64,000 nt of DNA from Geomonas agri (GTDB lineage Bacteria; Desulfobacterota; Desulfuromonadia; Geobacterales; Geobacteraceae), in NCBI RefSeq assembly GCF_020179605.1, contig NZ_JAINZO010000001.1:372001-436000 (forward strand), given 5' to 3'. Shown piece after piece: positions 1 to 9,744 of this stretch. Position 1 is the first letter of the stretch, and each line of letters opens with the position of its first letter. The position numbers were made by a program, and so were the translations under genes. The notes under the pieces are model-generated. The model was not told the DNA's origin and ran no database searches. It worked only from the letters and a program-made list of their open reading frames with translations.

Positions 1-1
1 G

Positions 2-1201
<1,200 letters not shown>

Positions 1202-1220
1202 CGTGAAACAAGGCGCCTTG

Positions 1221-1267
1221 CCCCACCCCCTAGCCCCCTCCCGCGAGAGGAGGGGGAACCAGGGGGC
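1221..1267. repeat. Short GC-rich palindromic repeat (CCCCTC/GAGGGG type)
   Basis: Between the Fe-S oxidoreductase and the radical SAM gene lies an imperfect palindrome in which CCCCCTAGCCCCCTCCCGC faces GAGGAGGGGGAACCAGGGGG. It is a short, diverged member of the dispersed CCCTCTCCC/GGGAGAGGG family that recurs at 9809, 40187, 42255 and 42868. It is non-coding and could act as a transcription attenuator. Confidence 0.5.
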
Positions 1268-1431
1268 GACTTTCCACTCCGAAAGAACGTAACCATAAAG
1301 GGGGCCGGGACCGGCTCCACCGAAACTCTCGCCCCCCGGAGGGCCGGACGGGACGTCTTGACGCGGGCGGCACCTCCCCGGTCGGACCCCTCCGGGGGGC
1401 GGGGGGAGCAGCGGACCAAGAGGATCAACGG

Positions 1432-2772
1432 ATGCAAAGCAACGCAGCGGCGCTGTCTGAATTCATGCCTGCCAACGAGCCGGCCTTTCGTGAGTACCCT
1501 TCCAAGCTGTTCGTGGAAACCACCAGCCGCTGCAACCTGAACTGCGTCATGTGCATGAAGCAGAACGGGGACGGCAGCCGGGCCAAGGACGGTGACCTCG
1601 ACCTCGCCACATTCAGCGAACTGGAACCGGCGCTCCCCAACGTGGAGGCGCTGGTGCTCAACGGCGTCGGCGAGCCGCTCTTGAACACGCGGCTTGAACA
1701 CTTCATCAGCCGGGCCAAGAAGCTGATGCCGGCAGGAAGCTGGATCGGCTTCCAGAGTAACGGCCTGCTCCTCTCGCACCTGCGCGCCGTGTCGCTCTTG
1801 AACGCGGGCGTGGACCGGGTTTGCCTCTCCATGGACGGCGTGGACGCTACCACCTTCAGCTCCATCCGCTCGGGGAGCCAGCTGGTGGACCTGGAGCACG
1901 CCCTGAACGCGCTGGGCGCCGCCAAGTCCGCCTGCCACCGCCCCGACATGGAGATCGGCGTCGAGTTCGTGGTGATGCGGGATAACCTGGCGCAGCTCCC
2001 CGCGGCGCTCTCCTGGGCGGCCGAGTTCGGGGTCAGCTTTGCGTTGGTCTCCCACCTGCACCCGTTCGACGAACCGCACCTCGAGCAGTGCAGCTACGAC
2101 CTCTGCAGCGACGAGGCCATCACCCTGTACCAGAGCTGGAAGAGCAAGGCGGACCTGAAGGGGGTCGACATCAGCCGTTATTTCGAGATCCTGTGGAGCT
2201 ATCACAAGTCCGAGCAGGAGCGGCGGGTCATCGATTTCGTGGCGGCGATGAAGGCGGATGCGAACCAGCGCGGCATCACGCTGGACCTGAAGCGGCTGTT
2301 CGCCATGGACATGTCGCAGATCCATGAAAGCCAGGGGATTTTCGAGGAGGCGGCGCAGGTGGCGCGCCGGACCGGGATTGACCTGAGGCTGCCGGAGATC
2401 GCCCGGCGCGAGAAGCGTGGTTGCAGCTTCGTGGAGAAGGGGAGCGCTTTCATTTCCTGGGACGGCGGCATGCATCCCTGCTACCACCTCTGGCACAGCT
2501 GCCGCTCCTACGCCAACGGCTGGCAGCACCCGGTGTACCCGTGGGTGTTCGGCAACGTGAAGGATCGCGGTATTTTGGACATCTGGAACAGCCCGGCATT
2601 CCGCCGCTACCGGGAGAACGTGGTGCGCCACGACTACCCGTCCTGCGCCGAGTGCAACACCTCGCCCTGCGACCTGGTCCAGGCCGAGCGCTTCGACCAG
2701 GACTGCTACGTCAACACTGAGCCCTGCGGCAGCTGCCTGTGGAGTTCCGGGGTCTTCAGGTGCCTGGACTGA
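1432..2772 (+). CDS. Radical SAM protein with SPASM domain
   Basis: A 446-residue enzyme with the radical SAM signature CNLNCVMC (C34, C38, C41), which binds the [4Fe-4S] cluster that cleaves S-adenosylmethionine. The middle forms the usual partial TIM barrel, with NGVGEPLL as the glycine-rich SAM-contact motif. From about residue 327 a cysteine-rich C-terminus (GCSF, HPCYHLWHSC, SCAECNTSPC, CGSCLW) is a SPASM/twitch-type auxiliary cluster domain. Such proteins modify peptides or other enzymes; the substrate cannot be told here because no precursor peptide gene is adjacent. The start follows AGAGGA with seven bases of spacing. The 3' end overlaps the converging hybrid-kinase gene by 17 bases. 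Confidence 0.85.
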   Translation: MQSNAAALSEFMPANEPAFREYPSKLFVETTSRCNLNCVMCMKQNGDGSRAKDGDLDLATFSELEPALPNVEALVLNGVGEPLLNTRLEHFISRAKKLMPAGSWIGFQSNGLLLSHLRAVSLLNAGVDRVCLSMDGVDATTFSSIRSGSQLVDLEHALNALGAAKSACHRPDMEIGVEFVVMRDNLAQLPAALSWAAEFGVSFALVSHLHPFDEPHLEQCSYDLCSDEAITLYQSWKSKADLKGVDISRYFEILWSYHKSEQERRVIDFVAAMKADANQRGITLDLKRLFAMDMSQIHESQGIFEEAAQVARRTGIDLRLPEIARREKRGCSFVEKGSAFISWDGGMHPCYHLWHSCRSYANGWQHPVYPWVFGNVKDRGILDIWNSPAFRRYRENVVRHDYPSCAECNTSPCDLVQAERFDQDCYVNTEPCGSCLWSSGVFRCLD

Positions 2773-5059
2773 CCTCTTTCAAAACGTTTCTGAGCGCCGA
2801 TAGTGTGTAGGGTTTCTGGATGAACCCCGCGACGTGCTGGCCGGAAAATTTCCGCTGCAGCTCGAGTTCGCTGTAACCGCTGGACATGACCACCTGCACG
2901 TTGGGGTCGATCTTTTTCAGCTCGCTCAGGCACTGGTCACCATCCATGTGCGGCATGGTCAGGTCCAGGATCACCAACCGGATGCCGGGGACGGACTTGT
3001 ACAGTTCCAGAGCTTCCCACCCCTCGCTGGCGGTCATCGGGGAGAAACCAAGTTCCCTGAGCATCTCGGCGCCAATGTTGCGCACCGTCTCCTCATCGTC
3101 GACAAGAAGTACGTATCCGGTCCCTTCCCAATCCTCCGGCTCGGGCGGGGAGGGGGGCTGGTGTAAATCGGACTGGGGCTGCTCGCCCGCCGGGATAAGT
3201 ATCTTGATGGTAGTCCCTACGCCCGGCTCGCTTTCCACGACGAGGGCTCCGTTGTGCCCCCTGATGATCCCAAGTACCGCCGCCATCCCCAGACCGCGAC
3301 CGGTAAACTTGGTGGTGAAAAAGGGGTCGAACATCCTCGTCAGCGTTTCCTTGTCCATGCCACAGCCGGTGTCTGCTATCTCCAGATAAACATACTGCCC
3401 CTCTGCAAGCTCCTCGTTCTGCCAGACGTTCTTCAGGTAACTGCTGTCGCACTCCATGCTACCGGTTTTTACCGAGATGGTCCCGTTGCGCTCTCCCAAC
3501 GCTTCGGAGGCGTTAATGACCAGGTTCATGACGACCTGGCGGATCTGGGTCGCGTCGCCCTCGATGTGCGGGAGCGACCGGGCGAGATTGAAGCTGAGCT
3601 GAGCCTTCTTGGAGATGGAAACCTCGAGCATGTGCAGCATCTCTTGCAACAGACGATTGAGGTCCAGGCTTTCGATAATGAACTTCCCCTTGCCGGAATA
3701 GGCGAGCATCTGTGCCGCCAGGTCGGCGGCCCGGGCTGAGGCCTGCTCTATGCTGCGCAGGTTCCCTATCGCCGGCGATTCCTTGTTGATGCGCATCAGG
3801 GCCAGTTCGGCATTGCCCATGATGGCCATGAGGATGTTGTTGAAGTCGTGGGCAATGCCCCCGGCCAGCACCCCGAGGCTTTCCAGCTTCTGGGCGTGCA
3901 GCAGCTGTTTTTCGAGCTGCTGTTGCTCTTCCTCCAACCGCTTGCGCTGGGTGATGTCGCGGACCAGCAGTATGAACCCGGTGCATGGATTCCCCATCGC
4001 GGTGACCGCAAGCTCGAACCACAGCTCTCCTTGCGGCATCGGGAGGGAATACACGGCGCCCCTGTGTGTGCCGGTTTTCTCCGCTTCTGCCAGGGCCTCC
4101 ATGATCACCCGTGTCGGTTCTTCAGGCAAGATCTCGGCAATCCTCTTTCCCATGAACTGCTCCGGGGGGAGGTACAGCAAGCCTATCTGTGAGGAGTGAA
4201 ATTCGACGATGACCCCGTCCCGGTCGGTCCGGAACATCAGGTCGGGCATGGAATTGAGGATCGCTTCCTGCGACTCCTGGGCCAGCCGCACGTCAGCCTC
4301 GGCCTGCTTGAGCTCCGTGATGTCGCGCTCCAGGCGCTGCGCCATCAGGTTGAAGCTCCTGCATACCGTTTCGATTTCGGCGACGGACGTAGACTTCACC
4401 CTGGCAGCCATGTTCCCAGCCGATAGCTGGTTGGCCACCTGGGCCAGTTCGCTGACTGGGCGCAGGACCAAACGGTTGGCGGCAAGGTTGAGGGTGATGG
4501 CGAGGGTGAGGGACATGAACAGCATGCCCATCAGGATGATGGTGGCCTGGCGCAGCAGTTGCGCGTGGATATTTTGTCGGCTGAGCCCGATGCGCACGGT
4601 GCCGAGTTGAGCCGAGTCGACTCTGACCCCCTGCGACAGCTCCATGATGTATGTGTCCTGCCTCAGGGAGTTGATAATGGTGCTGAGGGGCGCGTCGGAG
4701 GGGAGGTGCTGCAGGTGCCTCGCCAGCAGTGGGTGATGTCCCTTGAGGCTGGCAGTGGCCGTCGTGAGCGCGGTGCCGTCCGCGTCCTCGATGACGACGT
4801 AGACAACCTCGTCGTCATGTACCACGGCGACCAGGGCGTCCAGCTGCAAGGTATCTTGCAGTATCAGCGCGTCCGTGCAGACCGAGGCGATGTACTCCGC
4901 GAAGGCCTTGCCCTTGTTCTCGATGGAAAGTTCCAGCTTGTTCTTCTGGGCGACGAACAACGTCGCCGTTACCGCGATGGAAAAAATGAGGATGATGCTG
5001 AAGGAAAGGAGGAAAAACCTTCGCTGCAGGCTCATGTTTTTGATGTGCCACATGCCCAT
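2756..5059 (-). CDS. Hybrid sensor histidine kinase (HAMP-PAS-HisKA-HATPase-REC)
   Basis: A 767-residue membrane kinase. Transmembrane segments lie near residues 14-36 and 171-195 and enclose a periplasmic sensor domain. Then come HAMP (about 196-250), PAS (about 262-372), HisKA with the phospho-accepting H404 in GGIAHDFNNIL, and HATPase with an N-box (N516) and glycine motifs DTGCGMD and GRGLGMA. A C-terminal receiver carries the phospho-acceptor D699 in LVILDLTMPHMDG. It begins 31 bases after the stop of the PhnD-like binding protein on the same strand, so the two probably form an operon in which the binding protein supplies the periplasmic input. No DNA-binding output domain is present; signalling probably ends in the receiver or a separate partner. 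The start is ATG 5059 with a weak CAGGA site; Met9 is a possible alternative. Confidence 0.88.
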   Translation of the reverse strand: MGMWHIKNMSLQRRFFLLSFSIILIFSIAVTATLFVAQKNKLELSIENKGKAFAEYIASVCTDALILQDTLQLDALVAVVHDDEVVYVVIEDADGTALTTATASLKGHHPLLARHLQHLPSDAPLSTIINSLRQDTYIMELSQGVRVDSAQLGTVRIGLSRQNIHAQLLRQATIILMGMLFMSLTLAITLNLAANRLVLRPVSELAQVANQLSAGNMAARVKSTSVAEIETVCRSFNLMAQRLERDITELKQAEADVRLAQESQEAILNSMPDLMFRTDRDGVIVEFHSSQIGLLYLPPEQFMGKRIAEILPEEPTRVIMEALAEAEKTGTHRGAVYSLPMPQGELWFELAVTAMGNPCTGFILLVRDITQRKRLEEEQQQLEKQLLHAQKLESLGVLAGGIAHDFNNILMAIMGNAELALMRINKESPAIGNLRSIEQASARAADLAAQMLAYSGKGKFIIESLDLNRLLQEMLHMLEVSISKKAQLSFNLARSLPHIEGDATQIRQVVMNLVINASEALGERNGTISVKTGSMECDSSYLKNVWQNEELAEGQYVYLEIADTGCGMDKETLTRMFDPFFTTKFTGRGLGMAAVLGIIRGHNGALVVESEPGVGTTIKILIPAGEQPQSDLHQPPSPPEPEDWEGTGYVLLVDDEETVRNIGAEMLRELGFSPMTASEGWEALELYKSVPGIRLVILDLTMPHMDGDQCLSELKKIDPNVQVVMSSGYSELELQRKFSGQHVAGFIQKPYTLSALRNVLKEVSPGT

Positions 5060-5090
5060 TGATTCCTGCCTTCCCCGTGGTGGCGGCTCC

Positions 5091-5954
5091 CTACTTGATA
5101 TTCATCCTGAGCCACTTCTCCATCTCCCTCACCGAGTCGTAATCGGAGTCCTTGGGGACGACGAAGCGATCCACCTTGATCCCTGCCAGAATCGCCTTTC
5201 CTGCCGGGTCCTTGTGCATGTTCAGGAAGATATCGCGCAGGCGCGCTTTCAGGGCCGGGTCGAGGTCCTTGCGGGTTACGATGGGCGGAATGCCATAGCG
5301 GGGGGACTTCGCGATGACCTTGGTCTGGCTGGTGAAACGGGGATCCTTGCTGGCCGCGTAGTTGTAGATCAGGCTGTCGACGCTGGCGCCATCGACGATT
5401 TTCTTGGCCACGGCTTCGATAGCCTTATCATGGGTCTTGGTATAGATAATCCTGCCGAAGAACTTCTCGGGTGTCGTGTTGAACCTTTTACCAATCATGT
5501 AGGCGGGGACGAGTCTGCCGGTGTTGGACTTGGGATCGGTGAAGGCGAAGCTTTTCCCTTTGAGCTGGGAGAGGTCGCTGATAGTGCTGTTGCGGTGGGC
5601 GATGATGTAGGCGTAGTAAAACGGTTCGCCGTAGGACTGGGGGGCTACCAGGAGTTCGGCGCCGAACTTCTCCTTGTCGACGACATACGGGCCGGAGCAG
5701 ACGAAGGCGACTTTCAGCTCACCCCGCTCCAGCAGCTTGTCGGTCTCGTCGTAGCTGTGCTTTTGCACCATTTCGACCGGTCGTCCTAGTTTCTTGCCGA
5801 CGTAGTCGATGATCTGCTGGTAATACTTGATCGTTTCCTGCGGCGAAATCATGGCCGCGACGCCGAACTTCAAGTCTTCCGCAGATGATGCTGTCACGCC
5901 TGCACTCAATAGAGCGGAGACCATGGCGGCAATGATTACCAATCCTTTCATCAC
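5091..5954 (-). CDS. PhnD-like periplasmic phosphate/phosphonate-binding protein
   Basis: A 287-residue exported protein: the signal peptide MKGLVIIAAMVSALLSAGVTA is followed by a type-2 periplasmic binding fold of the PhnD/phosphonate family. Family-typical stretches are FGVAAMISPQETI near the mature N-terminus, VFVCSGPYV, FTDPKSNTGRLVPAYM and GIPPIVTRKDLDPALK. No ABC permease or ATPase gene is nearby. The next gene downstream is a membrane hybrid kinase, which suggests the protein works as a ligand receptor for that kinase rather than in transport; this is an inference. The start follows a strong AGGAGG seven bases upstream. Confidence 0.85.
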   Translation of the reverse strand: MMKGLVIIAAMVSALLSAGVTASSAEDLKFGVAAMISPQETIKYYQQIIDYVGKKLGRPVEMVQKHSYDETDKLLERGELKVAFVCSGPYVVDKEKFGAELLVAPQSYGEPFYYAYIIAHRNSTISDLSQLKGKSFAFTDPKSNTGRLVPAYMIGKRFNTTPEKFFGRIIYTKTHDKAIEAVAKKIVDGASVDSLIYNYAASKDPRFTSQTKVIAKSPRYGIPPIVTRKDLDPALKARLRDIFLNMHKDPAGKAILAGIKVDRFVVPKDSDYDSVREMEKWLRMNIK

Positions 5955-6137
5955 GTGCCTCCTGCGATCTTCAATTGAACCTGGCGCTCACTGCGATGGA
6001 CATGGAGTCGCGCTCCTAGTCAATACGGCTCCAGCTATGACAGAACCTATGCGACTTCATACACATTGTAGGAAGTTTAACAGTACTACTTAAGTAAGCA
6101 ATGCGAGTAGCTGATTTTTTCAACCAATCTCAAGACC

Positions 6138-6548
6138 TTAGAGGTCCCCGGTCATCTCCTGCAACAGGTACAGCTTGGGGTTCACCTTGCGCACGCAGTC
6201 GATCACTTCGCGCAGCATGGCCTCGTCCAGGCCGCACTCCTCATCGATACCCTGGAAATAGGGGTACCCCTTGGGGAGCGGCGTGAGCGCGCCGTCGCGC
6301 AGGAGCATCACGTCGACGTGATCGTTTATCCTCCCCTCGGCCTCCCACGGGTCGCGGTAGTTGAACTGGCGCGCCACCACGTGGAGGGCCATGCCGTTGT
6401 CGAAGATCGCCTTAACCTCAAAGGAGAACTCCCTGGGGGCGCTGTAGTTCTCGCTGCGCCCGGAGCGCACCATCACCTGCGCGCCCGCCTCCCTCAATAT
6501 CTCCCCCACCGATTCGGCGGTCATCGGCGCCGATGTCGTCTGTTCCAT
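6138..6548 (-). CDS. Conserved hypothetical protein, last gene of the MoxR/VWA module
   Basis: A 136-residue soluble protein with no signal peptide, membrane segment or recognised catalytic motif. The frame is open further upstream, but the start chosen is ATG 6548 (MEQTTSAPM), which sits seven bases after GGAGG and five bases after the stop of the VWA-like gene. Starting earlier would overlap that gene by about 90 bases. The spacing makes it the third gene of a tight unit with the MoxR ATPase and the VWA-like protein. I do not recognise a domain. The middle is rich in aromatic and charged residues (VVARQFNYRDPWEAEGRIND) and may be a small beta-sheet domain. Confidence 0.7.
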   Translation of the reverse strand: MEQTTSAPMTAESVGEILREAGAQVMVRSGRSENYSAPREFSFEVKAIFDNGMALHVVARQFNYRDPWEAEGRINDHVDVMLLRDGALTPLPKGYPYFQGIDEECGLDEAMLREVIDCVRKVNPKLYLLQEMTGDL

Positions 6549-6553
6549 ATCGT

Positions 6554-7726
6554 TTAAACCTCCAGTCTCAGTTCGATGCCCCAGGGGGCCGGTTTCTCCC
6601 CTTCGGCGGTCAGGACCCACAGGGTCGGCAACTCCATGCACTCCGGCACGGGGCCGATGCCGTCGGTGAGATAGATGACCGCGGCGGGCATGGGGTGCAT
6701 GGTCTTGGCGTACTCGAATACGGGGCGCAGGTCGGTGAAGCCGCCGCCGTCGTAGCGCTCCGGCACGAAGGCGGTGCCCTTGAAGGCCTCGACGTGCTGG
6801 ATGCGGCTGTTGGCGTAGAGCACGGTAATGGCGGCGTCGCGGCCCCGGGCGATCTGCACCAGTTCACGCGCGAACGCCTCGCGCAGTTCCACGATGTTAG
6901 TGGAATCGCTCACGTCGATCCCCACCAGCAGCGTCAGGCGGTGGCGCTTGCGCGATCCCGGCGTGTCGTGCTCGAAGCGGCGGTGCTCGCGCATCCAGGT
7001 ACTCTTCTTGCCGATCCGACCTGCGGTGGCCACGAACTGCCGCAGTACCTGGCGCCAGGGGATGGGGGAGGGGCGCAAGAGCGCATCCACCACGGCCCTC
7101 ACCTCTGCGGGCGCCTCGCCGTCGCTGCCGCGCAGGCTCTCCCGGGTTACCGCGCGCAGCATCTCCTCGGCGAGCGGCAGCGGCGTGCTGTCGGCGTCGT
7201 TCCAGATGGCGTGATCGTCCAGCGTGGAGGCCCCGGCCGGCTCCTTCCCGGCGCCCGAGGCTCCCTCGACCTCCTGCGCCTCGTCGCCGAAGCCGCTCCC
7301 CGCCAGGTTGCCGACGTCGAAGGGGCGCACCAGGAGGCGATAGTACTCCTCGGCGGCAAGGCCGTCGGGAAGGTCGAACTGGGCCGGGTAGATGGCGTCT
7401 TCCGGGAGCCCCGGCGTGTCCGGGTTGATGGCGAGATCGCAGCACAGGTCCCAGTCGTGCGAGTTCTTCCCCTTGCCGCGCAGCATGTGCAGGTGCAACA
7501 GGTGCTTCACCATGTGCTCGAGCAGCGCCTGCTGCTCGACCGCGGTAAGGAGGGCGAAGGAGGCGGGATCGACGGCGAGCGTCGGGGTACCGTTGCGGAT
7601 GGTGACGCCGGCCGCCTTGCCGGACAATGGGCGCTCCTCGCGGCGCAGGTTGAGCAGGAAGTGGCCGTAGAAGGGGCGCTCCTTTAAAAGGCGCACCACG
7701 GCGTTTTGCAGCATGCCGGGGGACAC
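6554..7726 (-). CDS. VWA-like / DUF2201 putative metallopeptidase protein
   Basis: A 390-residue protein of the DUF2201 kind. The N-terminal half resembles a putative metallopeptidase-like helical domain. The C-terminal half (from about residue 240) is a VWA-like domain with a MIDAS-type DVSDST sequence and DGGGFTDLRPVFEY. Where relatives have an HExxH zinc motif, this protein reads EHMVKHLLHLHML, so a catalytic Glu is not obvious. Paired MoxR AAA+ and VWA proteins usually act as a chaperone-like remodelling pair for maturing enzymes or complexes; the client here is unknown. It begins three bases after the MoxR stop. The start is GTG 7726, or ATG 7714 four codons later; neither has a clear Shine-Dalgarno, which fits translational coupling. 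Confidence 0.8.
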   Translation of the reverse strand: MSPGMLQNAVVRLLKERPFYGHFLLNLRREERPLSGKAAGVTIRNGTPTLAVDPASFALLTAVEQQALLEHMVKHLLHLHMLRGKGKNSHDWDLCCDLAINPDTPGLPEDAIYPAQFDLPDGLAAEEYYRLLVRPFDVGNLAGSGFGDEAQEVEGASGAGKEPAGASTLDDHAIWNDADSTPLPLAEEMLRAVTRESLRGSDGEAPAEVRAVVDALLRPSPIPWRQVLRQFVATAGRIGKKSTWMREHRRFEHDTPGSRKRHRLTLLVGIDVSDSTNIVELREAFARELVQIARGRDAAITVLYANSRIQHVEAFKGTAFVPERYDGGGFTDLRPVFEYAKTMHPMPAAVIYLTDGIGPVPECMELPTLWVLTAEGEKPAPWGIELRLEV

Positions 7727-7729
7727 GGC

Positions 7730-8791
7730 TTACCCGGCCTGCTGGCTGATCGCCTGTATGGCGTCGAAGATGACTGCGTCGTGCTTGTCCTTCACCAGCA
7801 GCAGGGCCACTTCCGGGATCTTCAAGAGCGACTTCACGAAACCGAAGCGGAGATCGCGCGGCAGGACGGCGATGTAGGCGACCAGGTTATCCTCCTGCTC
7901 CTCGGTGAGTTCCGGAGATACCTGGAGCAGGGCGGAGAGGTCGTTGATGGTGGCCGCCTGCACGTCGTCACGCTGCGCCTCGGCCCGTCCGGCCACGGCC
8001 GCCCAGTCGTTCAGCACCTCGTCCGCCGTTACCGGCCTTCCTTTCCGGTCGGAGAGCCAGCGCATGAAGGCGATGGCCGCCTCCTTGCCTACGATGCCGG
8101 AATAGACCTCCATCTCCAGTTCGGCCGGGAAACGGCAGTTCTTCTTGAGGACGCTGACCATCTCCCAGGCTCGCTCGCTCGGCTCGACCTGCATCTCCAT
8201 CGGCATCCCCTGCTTGGCGAGAAAGCCATGGTTGCCGGCCAGGAACTGGCGCACCTCGCCGGCGAATTCCCGCTTCTGTGCATAGCGGGCCCAGCACTGG
8301 TAATCGGTCTCCACGAAGAGCATCACCATGCGGTCGACGAGGGCGCGGTCCAGTGTCGCCACCTGGTAGCTGCCGTCGGGCGGGTTGATGCTGACCACCA
8401 CCTTGTGGCTGCGGGACAGGGTATGGGTGTGGATGGCGCGCAGCATTCCCTCGGCGGGGGGCTCCACGAACTGGAAGATCGCCTGCAGGGTGTCCTCTTG
8501 CTGGGCGCGGTTCAATTCGTCGCAGTGGATCACGGTGGGCGCGTCCTCGTCGCCGGGGAGCCAGGAGGGGCGCGACCACTGCATGACATCGCCGCTTCGG
8601 AACGGGATGCCGACCAGGTCGCCCACCTCCATCTGCCCCAGGCGCAGCGAGACGTAGCGCCGGTCCAGTTCGCGGCAGGCCTGCAGGATGCCCGCGCTCT
8701 TGCCCACGCCGCGGTGTCCCACCACGCAGGGAGTGAGGTCGGTCTTGGAGAGGATCTCCTTCACCACGATCTTCATCTGTTCAACGTTCAT
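7730..8791 (-). CDS. MoxR-family AAA+ ATPase
   Basis: A 353-residue ATPase with Walker A GHRGVGKS near the N-terminus, Walker B VIHCDELNRA, a sensor-1 type VVVSINPP strand and an arginine-containing LDRALVDRMVML segment. This is the core of MoxR-type AAA+ proteins, which remodel protein complexes together with a VWA partner. The partner is the next gene, three bases away. The chosen start, ATG 8791 (MNVEQMKIVV), follows an AAAGGG stretch; the open frame extends 21 codons further upstream, but those residues do not resemble the family. As first gene of the module it is likely transcribed from the region just upstream, next to a GC-rich inverted repeat. Confidence 0.85.
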   Translation of the reverse strand: MNVEQMKIVVKEILSKTDLTPCVVGHRGVGKSAGILQACRELDRRYVSLRLGQMEVGDLVGIPFRSGDVMQWSRPSWLPGDEDAPTVIHCDELNRAQQEDTLQAIFQFVEPPAEGMLRAIHTHTLSRSHKVVVSINPPDGSYQVATLDRALVDRMVMLFVETDYQCWARYAQKREFAGEVRQFLAGNHGFLAKQGMPMEMQVEPSERAWEMVSVLKKNCRFPAELEMEVYSGIVGKEAAIAFMRWLSDRKGRPVTADEVLNDWAAVAGRAEAQRDDVQAATINDLSALLQVSPELTEEQEDNLVAYIAVLPRDLRFGFVKSLLKIPEVALLLVKDKHDAVIFDAIQAISQQAG

Positions 8792-8879
8792 GTCGCGCCC
8801 TTTCTTGCCGTTGTTACTGTGTCGATCCGCCATCTTACACAAAATTAGAATCATTGGCCATGCAGAAAATCACCACTGC

Positions 8880-8912
8880 AAATCCCCCCTGTCCCCCTTT
8901 CACAAGGGGGGG
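8880..8912 (-). repeat. GTCCCCC-type palindromic repeat, copy 1 (inverted)
   Basis: AAATCCCCCCTGTCCCCC followed by AAGGGGGGG. It is the reverse complement of the unit at 9028-9063 and resembles the one at 53412-53451. All share a small C-run/G-run hairpin with an attached GGACAGGGGGGATTT tail. Confidence 0.7.
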
Positions 8913-9027
8913 ACGTGAGGGCACATGCAGCACTGATGGCCAACAAGCCTGGAGTCCACCGGCATCATCTGAAGAGCACTCGGAACCAGCTTACGCATCC
9001 CACGAAGCTTTGCAGACGACCCAGGGT

Positions 9028-9063
9028 TCCCCCCTTTTGCGAAGGGGGGACAGGGGGGATTTT
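9028..9063 (+). repeat. GTCCCCC-type palindromic repeat, copy 2
   Basis: CCCCCCTTTTGCGAAGGGGG continues into GGACAGGGGGGATTTT. With the copy at 8880 it forms an inverted pair that could fold into a large stem-loop. Non-coding. Confidence 0.7.
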
Positions 9064-9169
9064 GCCGTCGGTGTCAGCACGAATAACCCACTCTTACTAA
9101 AATTGGACGAAGTTCATTTTGTTGGTAGTATTACCGCTGTTGTCAAAACCAGCGGACGGAGGAGACGGT

Positions 9170-9514
9170 ATGGGACATAAAGATTGCTGCGAAGGGGGGG
9201 GCATGGTGAAACTGGTAGTGGGCGGCCTGATCGGAGCGGGTCTTGCGCTTTTGCTGGCTCCCCAGGCCGGGAAAAAGACGCGGAAGTACTTGACGTCGCT
9301 GGCCGAGGAAATGAGCGGCAAGGCCAACGAGGCCGTGACCGACTTCGCTGAGACCGTTTCCGATTTCGTGGACCGCGCCAGCGATCGCGCCTCCGATTTC
9401 CTCAAGGAAAAGGAAGGTCTCACCAAAGAGTCTAAGAAGATGCTCTTGGCCGCGCTGGAGAAGGCCCAGGAGAAACTGGAAGAACAAAGGAAGAGGCTTG
9501 CCGACAGCATCTAG
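9170..9514 (+). CDS. YtxH domain-containing small membrane protein
   Basis: A 114-residue protein. A short N-terminus (MGHKDCCEGGG) is followed by one glycine-rich hydrophobic segment (VKLVVGGLIGAGLALLLAPQ), then GKKTRKYL, which is the hallmark of YtxH/gas-vesicle-like stress proteins. The rest is a charged amphipathic helix, probably coiled coil, with repeated Asp-Ala-Ser turns. It is probably anchored in the inner membrane with the helix in the cytoplasm; the function of this family is poorly known. The start at 9170 is chosen because GGAGGAG lies seven bases upstream; the frame opens earlier at 9119 without a site. The ferredoxin gene follows 38 bases later and may be co-transcribed. Confidence 0.75.
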   Translation: MGHKDCCEGGGMVKLVVGGLIGAGLALLLAPQAGKKTRKYLTSLAEEMSGKANEAVTDFAETVSDFVDRASDRASDFLKEKEGLTKESKKMLLAALEKAQEKLEEQRKRLADSI

Positions 9515-9552
9515 CGCTCGACGCTTTCACAATCCAAACTGGAGGTATTACC

Positions 9553-9744
9553 ATGGCAAAAGAACCCTGGGTTGACCAAGACGTCTGCATCAGCTGCGGT
9601 CTTTGCACCGACAACGTGCCGGAAGTGTTCCGGTTTGCCGATAACGGCAAGGCGGAAGCCTATGACCCCGCCGGCGCCTCCGAAGACGAGATCCAACGGA
9701 ACGCCATCGACGTCTGCCCGGTGAGCTGTATTCACTGGCGCTGA
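9553..9744 (+). CDS. Single-cluster [4Fe-4S] ferredoxin
   Basis: A 63-residue ferredoxin of the monocluster type. Its cysteines occur as CISCGLC near the N-terminus and CPVSCI near the C-terminus, with the usual acidic middle. It would carry single electrons in the cytoplasm, but the partner enzyme cannot be read from context. GGAGGT lies six bases before ATG 9553. A strong hairpin terminator starts 18 bases after its stop. The last 13 bases overlap the 3' end of the L,D-transpeptidase reading frame on the other strand, an unusual overlap explained under that gene. Confidence 0.85.
   Translation: MAKEPWVDQDVCISCGLCTDNVPEVFRFADNGKAEAYDPAGASEDEIQRNAIDVCPVSCIHWR

Larger units (their letters stand above)
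8792..9169. other. Intergenic region with inverted pair of GTCCCCC repeats
   Basis: This 378-base divergent region separates the MoxR module (minus) from the YtxH gene (plus). Its main content is two inverted copies of a GC-rich repeat (8880-8912 and 9028-9063) enclosing about 115 bases. Small open frames here lack ribosome-binding sites. The AT-rich stretch at about 9085-9130 is the likely promoter area for the YtxH gene, although no convincing -35/-10 pair stands out. Confidence 0.5.

Noticed and set aside
6554..6641. Longer N-terminus for the small protein of the MoxR module
   Set aside because: It would overlap the VWA-like gene in another frame and lacks a site, whereas ATG 6548 has a good GGAGG.
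8854..9180. 108-residue open frame between the MoxR module and the YtxH gene
   Set aside because: It is made largely of the GC-rich inverted repeats and overlaps the YtxH start; no ribosome-binding site.
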